DNA of 64,000 nt, taken from Polyangia bacterium (GTDB lineage Bacteria > Myxococcota_A > Polyangia > Fen-1088). The stretch spans positions 186,001 through 250,000 of the forward strand of contig DATATI010000079.1 of NCBI GenBank assembly GCA_036268875.1. The letters are read 5' to 3'. A program made the position numbers and the translations under genes. The notes below the pieces were generated by a model that was not told the origin of the DNA, did not search any database, and saw only the letters and a program-made list of their open reading frames with translations. Numbering within the stretch: position 1 is the stretch's first letter; the number at the start of each line of letters is the position of its first letter. Positions 1 through 9,300 of this stretch are shown here, piece by piece.

Positions 1-792
1 ATCGTCCTTTTCGATCGCGGCAAGGCCCCGGCGACGAAAGCGCAGGAGCACTTCCAGACCGCGATCAAGATCTGGGCGAAGGGTGAGGCCGCGAAGCGCA
101 TCACCGGCAAGGACGTCGAGGCGCGGGCTAACTCGGCGGCGTACGCCTCGGCGGGCGCGGCGTTCTATCTGGCCGAGAAGCAATACGAGGACTTCCTGCG
201 CATCAAGTTCCCCGAGGGCCTGGACTTCCAGACCCCCAGCCAGTACGACAGCGCGCGCAAGCAGGCGGCGACGAAGAAGAAGATGGAAGAGTCGGCGAAG
301 AAGTTCACCGCCTACCTGGATCTGAAGGCGAAAGCCTTGGACAAGGCACGCACTACGTACCTGGACGTCTTCGGGATGAAGCAGGCGCAGTGGACCATCG
401 CCTCGGCGGCGCGGGTCGGGCAGATTTACTCGGACTTTGCCGGTCAGCTTTACACCGCGGAGATCCCCAAGGACCTGAAAGAGATCGATCAGTGGGGCAA
501 CCAGCCGCGCCAGATCTACTGCGATCAGCTGGAAGACAAGGCTGAACCTATCGAGGCCAAGGCGGTCGAGGGCTTCGAGAAGTGTCTGAAGGCGGCCACC
601 GATCAATCCTGGTACAACGAATGGTCGCGCCTGTGTGAGCGAGAGCTGAACCAGATGAAGCCGTCGGATTATCCGTTGGCCTCCGAGGTGAAGCCCGAGG
701 CGGGCTATGTCTCGACCACCATGTCGCCGACGCCGGTCATTTCCGAGCTGAGTGAATCCGCGCCCGTGGCCGCCGCCGCGAGCAGCAAGTAA
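1..792 (+). CDS. gltD: GltD/AgmU-like TPR protein, C-terminal part only
   Basis: An open frame enters from the left edge and ends with TAA at 790-792, so only the last 263 residues are visible. The fragment is helical, rich in Ala, Lys, Glu and Tyr, without Cys pairs or membrane segments until an Ala/Ser/Pro-rich tail. The segment YNEWSRLCERELNQMKP (about residues 204-220 of the fragment) resembles what I recall of large myxobacterial TPR proteins of the GltD/AgmU type. Position is the main argument: the next genes match gltE, gltF and gltG in the order known from M. xanthus. GltD is described there as a large periplasmic TPR protein of the gliding machine. The N-terminal signal and most TPRs lie outside the window. 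A generic TPR protein cannot be excluded. Confidence 0.65.
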   Translation: MVLFDRGKAPATKAQEHFQTAIKIWAKGEAAKRITGKDVEARANSAAYASAGAAFYLAEKQYEDFLRIKFPEGLDFQTPSQYDSARKQAATKKKMEESAKKFTAYLDLKAKALDKARTTYLDVFGMKQAQWTIASAARVGQIYSDFAGQLYTAEIPKDLKEIDQWGNQPRQIYCDQLEDKAEPIEAKAVEGFEKCLKAATDQSWYNEWSRLCERELNQMKPSDYPLASEVKPEAGYVSTTMSPTPVISELSESAPVAAAASSK

Positions 793-804
793 GGAGCCCC
801 CGGA

Positions 805-2553
805 ATGAACACGCGAGTGAAAACGGGCACGGGCACGATGATCAGCGACTCGAAGACCGCGGGGCTTCGCTGGGCGGCGGGATTGACCGCCGGTTTGGGA
901 TTGGCGTTGCAGCTCGTCGGCTGCGGCGGCGCGCCCCCCCCGGCGGCAAAGAGCGGCAGCGATCTCATCGGCGAGAGCAAGCCGGGCGCCGAACAGATCA
1001 TCCCGAAGGAAAAAAAGCGCGACCTGACCGCCGACCAGAAAGCTGACTTCGCCGCGGCCATGGAACGGTATCAATCGGCCAAGAAGTCGGGAGGTCTCAG
1101 CGCTTCGGAGTGCAGCAGCGTGTCGGAAGCCTTCCGCGCGGCCGCCGACGCCAACCCGAACGTGCCCGAGGCCCGCTTTAATCAGGCGGCCGTTCTGCAG
1201 GAGTGCGGTCGTGAGGCGGAGGCCGTACGCATCTGGGAAGGCATGACCGAGGGCAAGAGCAAGTACGGTCCAGCCATGACCAATCTTGGGTACGTGGCCT
1301 GGAAGAACGGCGACATGCCCCGCGCCGAATCGCTGTTCACCAAGGCCATCGACGCCGATCCGCTGCACACCGTGGAGGCGCGCAATAACCTGGCGCAGAT
1401 CCTCCGCGACAAGGCCCGCAAGGCGTCCTCGCCCGAAGAAAAGCGGCAGTACGTGAACCAGGCGGTGAGCAACCTGCGCACGGTGCTGGCGCTGGACAGC
1501 AACAACCTGCAGGCGTTCTCGACGCTGTCGTTCATCTACTTCGATCTCGGCATGCTGGAGATGGCCAAGCTGGTTGGCAATCAGGCCATCCGCAAAGCCG
1601 ATGAGATCGCCACCGGCAAGTTCGAGGAAGAAAGAGCCGAGGACAACGCGGCGGCCAAGGCCAGCAAGAGCGGCAAGAAGGCCAAGCAGAAGGACAAAGA
1701 AAAGAAGGACGAAGAAAACGCCGCTCCTGGGTTGGCCCACGCGGTGGACGTGCGCGAGGTCGGCACCGGCGTGACCCCACAGATGAAGGTGCAGCTGGCG
1801 GTGGTGCACAACACGCTGGGCCTGGTCGAACTGCGCAAGCGCAACATCAGCCCAGCGATCAGCCAGTTCCGGCAGGCGGTGGAGCTGAACCCGGCCTTCA
1901 ACGAAGCGCGCCTGAACCTGGCAGCCCTGTCGCTGAACAACCGGGACTACAAGACCGCCGAGGAGAATTTCCAGGCGGTGCTGCAGGCGCAGCCGAAGAA
2001 CTACGAGGCGATGATCGGCCTTGGCGTCGCGTTGCGCGGCAACAAGAAGATCGACGATGCGGAAGCGCAGTACATCGCCGCGCAGAAGCTGGATCCGCAA
2101 AACCCTTCCAGCTATTTCAATCTGGGTTTGCTGTACCAGGATTACAAAGACGGGCAGAAGCCGGCCCTGCAGAAGGCGCAGGACTATTACCGGCAGTTTC
2201 TGGGCAAGGCCAACGGGTCAACGCCGGACGGCCTGCGCCGCGACGCTGAGAAGCGCATCAAGGACATCGACGAAATTTATGTCGCGCTGGCAGAGGCGGC
2301 CAAGCTGCAGGCCGAAGCGGAAGAGATGCAGCGCAAGGCCGAAGAGCAGCAAAAGCAGATGGAAGAGCAGATGAAGAAGCAAGAGGCCGACGAGGCCACG
2401 GCGGCCGGCAAAACCGGCGCAAAGCAGGCTGGGGCCAAACCGGCCGACGGTGCTGGCGTCACCAGCCCCCCGCCCGCTGACGGCTCGGCGGCACCGGCTG
2501 CCGCCGCCGCCGACGCCACCGCTCCCGGCGGCAAGAAAAAGAAGAAGAAATAG
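805..2553 (+). CDS. gltE: TPR lipoprotein, GltE/AglT-like gliding motility protein
   Basis: 582 aa. ATG 805 is preceded by AAGGAG at 791-796. The N-terminus is a lipoprotein signal with lipobox LVGC, lipid-attachment Cys about residue 40, so the protein should be membrane-anchored and exposed to the periplasm. TPRs run from about residue 75 to 265 and resume about 340-480; between them is a Lys/Glu/Ala-rich stretch (about 270-312). The C-terminus is a Glu/Gln/Lys coiled coil, an Ala/Pro-rich linker and a run of six Lys. It starts 12 bp after the GltD-like gene, so the two are co-transcribed. Length and TPR content fit AglT/GltE, which works with GltG and GltI in M. xanthus gliding. The assignment rests on gene order plus architecture; TPR sequences themselves are not diagnostic. 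Confidence 0.7.
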   Translation: MNTRVKTGTGTMISDSKTAGLRWAAGLTAGLGLALQLVGCGGAPPPAAKSGSDLIGESKPGAEQIIPKEKKRDLTADQKADFAAAMERYQSAKKSGGLSASECSSVSEAFRAAADANPNVPEARFNQAAVLQECGREAEAVRIWEGMTEGKSKYGPAMTNLGYVAWKNGDMPRAESLFTKAIDADPLHTVEARNNLAQILRDKARKASSPEEKRQYVNQAVSNLRTVLALDSNNLQAFSTLSFIYFDLGMLEMAKLVGNQAIRKADEIATGKFEEERAEDNAAAKASKSGKKAKQKDKEKKDEENAAPGLAHAVDVREVGTGVTPQMKVQLAVVHNTLGLVELRKRNISPAISQFRQAVELNPAFNEARLNLAALSLNNRDYKTAEENFQAVLQAQPKNYEAMIGLGVALRGNKKIDDAEAQYIAAQKLDPQNPSSYFNLGLLYQDYKDGQKPALQKAQDYYRQFLGKANGSTPDGLRRDAEKRIKDIDEIYVALAEAAKLQAEAEEMQRKAEEQQKQMEEQMKKQEADEATAAGKTGAKQAGAKPADGAGVTSPPPADGSAAPAAAAADATAPGGKKKKKK

Positions 2554-2655
2554 CCGGCATCCGGCCGCGGCTTTTTGCAAAATATTTGGGAACCCCGGAG
2601 CCAGGCGATTGTCTGAACAAGGCCCGCCGGACTCCCCAGAGCCAGGAGTATCAAC

Positions 2656-2922
2656 ATGAAGCTGCTGACATTGACCGCGTTACTAGGCCTTTTGGGCGCC
2701 TCCGGCACTGCCTTCGCTCAGGCGAAAGGTGGCGACGAAGGTGGCGACGCCAAGTACAAGGCGAAGACCGTCTACGACTTCGAGGACGACATGGTCGAAG
2801 GCGACCTGCAGCGTCCCGACGGCGAGCTGGTTAACTCTTTGAAGAAGACCGAGCACTCGAGCCTGATCGAAATTCGCAAGGACTTCATCCCCGAGATGCT
2901 GAAGTCGCTCGAAGACATTTAG
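2656..2922 (+). CDS. gltF: Small secreted protein in the GltF position
   Basis: 88 aa. ATG 2656 has AGGAG at 2644-2648. Residues 1-22 form a clear Sec signal peptide ending in TAFAQ, leaving about 66 mature residues, acidic and Lys-rich, with the segment YDFEDDMVEGDLQRPDGE near the middle and RKDFIPEMLKSLEDI at the end. There is no Cys and no second membrane segment, so it should be a small soluble periplasmic protein. It sits between the GltE-like and GltG-like genes, exactly where gltF lies in the M. xanthus G1 cluster. I recognise it mainly by position and size; biochemical function is unknown. It is clearly a gene (signal peptide, RBS, operon spacing) although short. Confidence 0.65.
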   Translation: MKLLTLTALLGLLGASGTAFAQAKGGDEGGDAKYKAKTVYDFEDDMVEGDLQRPDGELVNSLKKTEHSSLIEIRKDFIPEMLKSLEDI

Positions 2923-3004
2923 GCCGCGCGCCCCACATACGCCGGCCGCTCTTGCCGCATCTCGAACCGCGACGCTTGCCGAAACCGCAGACAGGAGAGA
3001 TTCA

Positions 3005-5149
3005 ATGGCCGACGTGAAGGTCCCCCTCAAGTTCCAGATCTATAAAGGGGACGCGCTGGTTCGCGAAGAGGTCCTGACCCAGGACGTGATCAAGGTCGGT
3101 AAGCTGCCGTCTTCGCACCTGCGGATCGATGACGAAACTGTCTCGCGTATGCACGCGGTCATCGAGATCACCGGGCCGGACGAGGTGCATATCATCGACC
3201 TCGGTTCGACGCGCGGGACGCTGGTAAACGGCGAACGCGTGACCAAGACCCGTCTGCAATCGGGCGACGAAGTGATGTTCGGCGAGAGCCGCGTGGTGGT
3301 GACGTTCCTGCCCGCCCAGTACGGCGACGCCCCCGCGGCGCCCGCGCCGGTCTCCGCCCGCACGGCACGCATGCCGCCCGGCTACCAGGCGCCACCACCG
3401 CCCACCGGTTTCGCGTCGGCCCCGCCGGCGTATCAGGCGCCGGCGCCTGCGCTCTTCGAAGGCGGCGCCAACCCGGCCGCCGCCGAGGTCGAGGTGCATG
3501 ACGGCTCGCGCGCGATGGAGGTGCAGACCCTCTATCACAACGTCGTCATCGGCACGCGCCACCTGTTCAATCCGGAAGGCAAGAGCACGCACAAGCAGGG
3601 GACGAACTTCCTGCTGGGCGGCGTCGCGCTCGCGGTCATCGCCTTGGCCGTGTTCGTCTACACCGCCATCGACGTCGGCCGCGAAAAGGTCGCTTACGAG
3701 GCGTGGCAGACCGCCGGCAACGAGGCCAAGAACTTCCCCTTTAAGCCGCGCACGGCCGGCAGCGACATTGTCGTGTTCGGCGGTTTGATCGTCGGCATGT
3801 CGCTGGCGTATATGGGTCTCAAACGGCGGGGCAAGACCAGCCCGAACTTCATCATTGGTTCAGACGCCGACGTCGACGCGCCGGTCTCGTCGGATTACGT
3901 ACCGTCGCCGTCGCACCCGCTGGTGGCGGCCAATGGGACCGACTATGTCGTCAACGTCACCCCGCGCATGTCGGGCGAGGTCTACGTCGACAATCAGAGC
4001 TACCCGTTGCAGCAGTTCATTCAACAACGCGGGTCCAGCTTTTCGTTGCCGCCGGGTGGCCGCGCCAAGCTGGATTGCGGCGAGACCACGTTCCTGGTCA
4101 GCGCCACCGCCAAGCCGCGCGCTCTGGAGGTGCCGTTCTTTATTTGGCGCTGGGAAGAGCAGGTCTACACCGTCGGCTCGGTGGTTGCGCTGGGTCTGTT
4201 CCTGCTGATGATCTTCTCGGTCCCGCCGGATCCGAAGTCGCTGTCGCTGGATCTCTTCAACTCGGACAACCGCTTCGTCAAATTCCTGATCAAGCCGCCC
4301 GAGGAAAAAGAGGAAGAAATTCCCGAGTGGCTGAAGAAGAAAGGCCCGGAGGAACAGGGCGGCAAGGGCAAGCGCCACAAGGGCGAAGAAGGCAAGATGG
4401 GCAAGAAGACCTCCAAGAACAAGGAGGGTCTCTACGGTCTCAAGGGTCCGAAGGACAACCCGGATCCGCACCTGGCGAAGAAGCTGGCCGAGGAAGAGGC
4501 GAAGAACGCCGGCATCCTCGGGGTCCTCAAGCAGTCGGAGGGTTCGCACATCGCTTCGATCTTCGGTCGCGACGCGGCGCTGGGCAACGACGCGGACAAC
4601 GTCCTCGGTGGTTTGATCGGCAACCAGATCGGCGAAGCTTACGGCGTCGGCGGTCTGGGTCTGGTCGGCACCGGCTCGGGCGGCGGCGGCACGGGTGAAG
4701 GGACCATCGGTCTTGGCAACCTGGGCACCATCGGCAAGGGTGGTGGCGGCGGCAACGGCTCGGGCTACGGCCGTGGCGCCGGCGGTTTGGGTGGTCGTCG
4801 AGCCAAGGCGCCGGACGTGATCCCCGGTCAGGCCAACGTGCGCGGTTCGCTGGATAAGGAAATCATCCGCCGCATCATTCGCCGCCACATCAACGAGGTG
4901 AAGTTCTGCTACGAGCAGGAGCTGACGAAGAAGCCGGAGCTTGGCGGCCGCATCATGGTGCAGTTCACCATCGCGGCGTCGGGTCAGGTCATCGCGTCGG
5001 TGCTGCAGAACTCGACCATGAGCAACCCGCGCGTCGAAAACTGCACCGTGCAGGCGGTGCGACGCTGGGAGTTCCCGAAGCCGCTCGGTGGCGGTATCGT
5101 CATCGTCTCGTACCCGTTCGTCCTTACCCCCGCCGGCGCCGGAGAGTGA
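3005..5149 (+). CDS. gltG: GltG/PglI-like FHA and AgmX-type inner-membrane protein
   Basis: 714 aa, ATG 3005 with AGGAGA just upstream. Residues about 30-100 are an FHA phosphothreonine-binding domain (core motifs SSHLRIDDETVSRMHA and GSTRGTLVNG). A Pro/Ala linker follows, then three hydrophobic segments at about 200-222, 256-275 and 387-408, a charged Lys/Glu region, a Gly-rich segment (about 545-600), and at about 608-714 the TonB-like AgmX/PglI C-terminal domain (start REIIRRIIRRHINEVKFCYE-like, with one Cys in that motif and one near NCTVQAVRRW). This is the layout of GltG/PglI, which links cytoplasmic motor regulators to the periplasmic machine. The FHA domain implies response to Thr phosphorylation by a Ser/Thr kinase. 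Its stop codon nearly touches the next gene, implying translational coupling. Confidence 0.85.
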   Translation: MADVKVPLKFQIYKGDALVREEVLTQDVIKVGKLPSSHLRIDDETVSRMHAVIEITGPDEVHIIDLGSTRGTLVNGERVTKTRLQSGDEVMFGESRVVVTFLPAQYGDAPAAPAPVSARTARMPPGYQAPPPPTGFASAPPAYQAPAPALFEGGANPAAAEVEVHDGSRAMEVQTLYHNVVIGTRHLFNPEGKSTHKQGTNFLLGGVALAVIALAVFVYTAIDVGREKVAYEAWQTAGNEAKNFPFKPRTAGSDIVVFGGLIVGMSLAYMGLKRRGKTSPNFIIGSDADVDAPVSSDYVPSPSHPLVAANGTDYVVNVTPRMSGEVYVDNQSYPLQQFIQQRGSSFSLPPGGRAKLDCGETTFLVSATAKPRALEVPFFIWRWEEQVYTVGSVVALGLFLLMIFSVPPDPKSLSLDLFNSDNRFVKFLIKPPEEKEEEIPEWLKKKGPEEQGGKGKRHKGEEGKMGKKTSKNKEGLYGLKGPKDNPDPHLAKKLAEEEAKNAGILGVLKQSEGSHIASIFGRDAALGNDADNVLGGLIGNQIGEAYGVGGLGLVGTGSGGGGTGEGTIGLGNLGTIGKGGGGGNGSGYGRGAGGLGGRRAKAPDVIPGQANVRGSLDKEIIRRIIRRHINEVKFCYEQELTKKPELGGRIMVQFTIAASGQVIASVLQNSTMSNPRVENCTVQAVRRWEFPKPLGGGIVIVSYPFVLTPAGAGE

Positions 5150-5154
5150 AGCCA

Positions 5155-6054
5155 ATGTTGAGACTGGGAACGTTCGTCAACGCACGAACCGTGGTTTTCC
5201 TGCTGGGACTGGGACTGCCCGCCTGTGAAGGCTTCGTCTGCAGCCAGGAACGCATCAAGGCCATCGAGTTGGCCAACCGCGGCGCCGAGGAGTTCAAGAA
5301 CAACCTCTACGATTCGTCCGAAAAAGACCTGAAGCAGGCCATCCAGGTCGACCCGTCCTACGAGATCGCCCACTACAACCTGGGCAAGGTCTATCAAAAG
5401 CAGCGCAAGTGGGACAAAGCCGCCGAGTCGTTCGAGGCGGCCGTCCAGCGCGCGCCCAACAACGGCAATTACAGCTATGACCTCGGTGAGGCCTACCTGG
5501 AAGCGAAAGAGGTCGACAAGGCCGAGAAGGCGTTGATCGCGGCGACCAAGGCCGACCCGAAGTTGTTCAAGGCGTGGTGGCGTCTCGGCCTGGTGTACAA
5601 GATGCTCGACCGCCCGAAGGAGGCGGACGATGCCCTTCGACACGCCATCGAGGCCAACACGCGCTTTTCAAAATCATACGTCGCCCTCGGCTATCTGTAC
5701 CTGGACTACGACTTCAACAAAGAGGCGGCGCAGGTGTTTCAAGGCTGCGTCACGGCCAAGGACGACGACGGCGAGTGCCACAACGGGTACGGCCTGGCTT
5801 TGAAGAATCTGAAACAGTACGAGCAAGCCACCGGCGAGTTCAAGAAGGCTATCAATCTTGACCCCGACCTGATCGACGCGCTTTACAACGCGGGGATGGC
5901 CTACGCCGACTGGTACGACGATGCTCACGGCAACGATCAGAAGGAAAACGCCCGCACGTACCTGCAGAAGTTCGTCGCCGCCGGCGGCAAGAACACCGAC
6001 GCCAACTACGTCAAGGCAGCCAACGACAAGCTGTACGCGCTGTCGGGGCCCTAG
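5155..6054 (+). CDS. TPR lipoprotein downstream of gltG
   Basis: 299 aa from ATG 5155. An in-frame GTG at 5146 overlaps the gltG stop, but GGAGAG at 5141-5146 is well spaced for ATG 5155, so I prefer that start. The N-terminus is a lipoprotein signal with lipobox LPAC, Cys about residue 24. The rest is a continuous array of about six TPRs (recurring A-Y-L and W-L-G-L-V patterns), ending with ANDKLYALSGP. It is the last gene before an intrinsic terminator, so the operon gltD-E-F-G-this gene ends here. In M. xanthus the position after gltG is held by gltH, which I recall as a predicted beta-barrel; this protein is not a barrel, so I give no symbol. It resembles GltE/AglT or Tgl/PilF-type TPR lipoproteins. 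Confidence 0.8.
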   Translation: MLRLGTFVNARTVVFLLGLGLPACEGFVCSQERIKAIELANRGAEEFKNNLYDSSEKDLKQAIQVDPSYEIAHYNLGKVYQKQRKWDKAAESFEAAVQRAPNNGNYSYDLGEAYLEAKEVDKAEKALIAATKADPKLFKAWWRLGLVYKMLDRPKEADDALRHAIEANTRFSKSYVALGYLYLDYDFNKEAAQVFQGCVTAKDDDGECHNGYGLALKNLKQYEQATGEFKKAINLDPDLIDALYNAGMAYADWYDDAHGNDQKENARTYLQKFVAAGGKNTDANYVKAANDKLYALSGP

Positions 6055-6107
6055 CGCCGGTCACCCACCTAGGCCGACCATCGCGTTCACTCGCGACTCG
6101 CCCAACC

Positions 6108-6156
6108 AAAGCGACCGCCGCGCGCACCAGCGCCGACGGTCGCTTTGCTGTTTTTT
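6108..6156 (+). terminator. Intrinsic terminator after the gltD-G operon
   Basis: A perfect 10-bp stem, AAAGCGACCG at 6108-6117 pairing with CGGTCGCTTT at 6137-6146, encloses a 19-nt loop. It is followed after four bases by TTTTTT at 6151-6156. It lies 54 bp after the TPR lipoprotein stop, so it should end most transcripts from the gltD side and separate gltI transcription from them. Confidence 0.75.
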
Positions 6157-6170
6157 GCCACGCCCCAGCG

Positions 6171-6179
6171 TGCTATAAA
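6171..6179 (+). promoter_or_regulatory. Candidate extended -10 promoter for gltI
   Basis: TGCTATAAA at 6171-6179 matches the extended -10 form TGnTATAAT at 8 of 9 positions. It stands out in GC-rich DNA and lies just after the terminator and about 120 bp before the gltI start. No good -35 box at 17-bp spacing is visible (TTGCCA at 6155-6160 is only 13 bp away), as expected for an extended -10 promoter. Prediction only. Confidence 0.45.
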
Positions 6180-6301
6180 ACACTCCCGATTTTCTACTCG
6201 GTTTCGCACAGTTAGGCCGGCGAGGGGGGAGGGGCCGCAGAGCTTTGGCGGGTCTTCCCAACGCGTGATCGCCGATCTCGATCGGATCTGGAGGGGACGC
6301 A

Positions 6302-9300
6302 GTGGACCAGCAGTCGAAGCAAGGCTCGGAGCCGGGCAAGGATGCCAAGCGCAAGAAGGACGCAGAGGACGGCGTGCCTTCTGGCGGTAACGGCTCGCAC
6401 AATGGTCAAGACGACTTTCCACCAGAGCTTGCCACCCAGGCTACCGCTGCGCTTGAAGCGGAGAAGCTGTCGGTCGAAAAAGGGATCGATGCGTGGAAGA
6501 AACTCGTCGCTTCCTCGCCGGGGGCGTGGGCCCCGCGCCGCGAGCTGGCCCGCGTTTACCGCAAGGCGGAGCGCTGGAACGCCTTCGTCGAGGTGATGAA
6601 AGACGCCGTCGACAAAGCCAATTGGTCCAAGCCCGAAGACAAGATCCCCGTCCTTTTCGAGATGATCGAGATCTATCGCGACCGGCTGAAGCTGGACGTG
6701 ATGGTGGTGAACGCCTTTAACCAGATCCTGAACATCCAGCCCGCCAATGTCACGGCGTCCGACGCGCTGGCCACGCAGTACGAGAACATGAAACGCTGGC
6801 CGGATCTGATCTCGCTGCTGCGCAAAAAGGCCGGCGTGGTCACCGAACCAGAAGAAAAAGTCGCGCTGCACCTGCGCGTGGCCAATTTGTTTTTGGAGAA
6901 GTTCTCCAATCAGGCCGAGGCGATCAAGTCGTTCGAGGTGATCCTCGATCTCGCGCCGGAGAACCCGGAGGCGCTGTCGTTTCTCAAGCAGATGTACGAG
7001 AAGCGGCGCGACTGGGACAAGCTGGTCGCCATTCATCAGCGTGAGATCGAGAAGATCGCTGACGCTGATTCACGCAAGATGCGGCGGATCGAAGTGGCCA
7101 AGCTGGCCTCCGAGAAGCTGAAAAAGCCGGGAATTTCCATCGATCTGTGGCGGCGCGTGCTGGCCGACGATCCGGACAACGCCGAAGCGCTGGGCGAGCT
7201 GGAAAAACTGTTCGAGCGCGAGAAGGCCTGGGGCGATCTCGGCGACGTCCTGCAAAAGCAGGTCGACGTGCTCAGCGATCCGGCGAAGAAGGCGGCCATC
7301 TTGGTCAAGCTCGGCGTGCTCTACACCGAGAAGGTGCAGGACACCGCGCGCGCTGTTTCCTCCTGGCAAGCGCTGCTCGCGGTCGAGCCAGAGAACCGCC
7401 GCGCCCAGGACGCGCTGAAGAAGCTGTACCTGCAGCAAAAGGACTGGAACGCGCTGGAGGGCTTCTACGCCTCGCAGGGCAAGTGGGACGAGCTGGTGCG
7501 GGTTTTGGAACGGCAGTCGGAGGCCGAGGACGATCCGGCGCGCGTCGGCCTGTGGAACAAGGTCGGCGAGCTTTACCGCGATCGATTGACCAAGCCGGAC
7601 CGCGCGCAGAAGGCCTTCGAAAAGGCGCTGCAGCTGGATAGCCAGAACCTGGTGGCAGCGGAAGCGCTGATTCCGCTTTACCTGAAGACGAAGGACGTTC
7701 GCCATTTGGCGGACGCGCTGATGGTGCAGCTCGGCCACACCTCGAACTTCGACCAGCGGCAAGAGCGCATGCAGGCCCTGCAAGAGCTGCTGGAAGGCGA
7801 AGCAGGCGAGAAAGCCAGTGCTTTGCGCATCACCTTGCAGGCCTTCAAAGAGAATCCCACCGGCGAATGGGCGCTGGAGACATCGCGCCGCCTGGCGGTG
7901 GCATGCAACGGCTGGGCGTTGCTGGTCGAAGCGTACGAGGCGGCGCTGCCGGCAGTGAAGGCCCCGAAGGCGCGGCTGGCGGTGTTGTCGACGCTGGCGG
8001 CGGCGTACGAAAAAGAGCTGGGCAATCCGGAAGCGGCCATCGAGCGCAACCAGACCATTCTGGAGATCGCGGCGAAGGATCCGACGGCGGTCGAGGCGTT
8101 GGAGCGCCTTTACATCGTCACCGGGCGTTTCTCGGATCTGCTGGCGATCTATGACAAGAAGCTGGAGCTGGCCAAGACGGCTGACGAGCAGCTGGAGATC
8201 CGTTTCAAGCTGGCCGGTCTTTACGAGGAAGAGATCCGCCAGCCGGAGAAAGCCATCGAGCTTTACAAGGCGATCTTGAAGCAGTCGCCGACGGAGCTGC
8301 AGGCTTTGAGCGCGCTGGATCGCTTGTACGTCAGCCTGGGCCGCTGGAAAGATCTGTCCGCCACCCTGCTGACCGAGATCGATCTGACCACGGACATGTC
8401 GGCGATCGCCGAGCTGAAGTTCCGGCACGGTGGTCTACTGGAAAAGCACCTCAAGGACGCCGCCGGCGCGGTCTCCGCGTACAAAGAAGCGCTGGCGCTG
8501 GAACCCGGGCACGCCAGCGCCAAGACGGCTCTGCAGGCGTATCTCAGCCATCCGCAACTGCAGATGGCCGCCGTCGACGTGCTGGAGCCGATCTACGAAC
8601 GGTCGGACGATGCCGCCCGTCTGGTCGAAGTTCAGCGCATTCGCCTCAATCAGGAAAAGAACGCCGGCAAGCGCGGCACCCTGTTGCTGCGCATCGGCGG
8701 CCTGGAAGCGAAGCTGGGCAACGCCGAGCAGGCATGGGACGCATACGCCAAAGCGGTCAGCGAGAATCCCGAGCTGACGCCGGCGCGCGAGGCGCTGGAA
8801 AATCTGGCCACCATCCTCGACAACTGGCCCGCCCTGGTGGCGCTGTACGAGGCGGCGCTGGCCAGCAAACAAAAGCTGCCCCCGCCGCTTGAGCGCGAGC
8901 TGTTGCTGGTGGTCGCGGTCGCTTACGACGAGAAGCTCGATCGGTCGGAAAAAGCGGTCGAATACTTCCGGCGCGCGCAGACCATCAAGCCGCAGGACGC
9001 CTCGGCGCTGGTGGCGCTGGAGCGTCTCTACACGCGCACCGAACGCTGGCCCGATCTGATCGACACGCTGAACAAGAAGGCCCAGTTGGTCACCGAAGCG
9101 GCAGAGCGCACGCAGATCCGCACCCGCATCGCCACCGTGTGGGAGGAAATGTTGGGGAACGCCGGCGATGCCATCGCCGCCTGGAACGTCGTCCTCAAAG
9201 ACAACGCTGACAATGTCCACGCCCTCCGCGCGCTGGATCGGCTTTACCTTCAGCGCGGGAGCTTCCGCGAGCTGGCGGACAACCTGCAACGACAGCTGGC

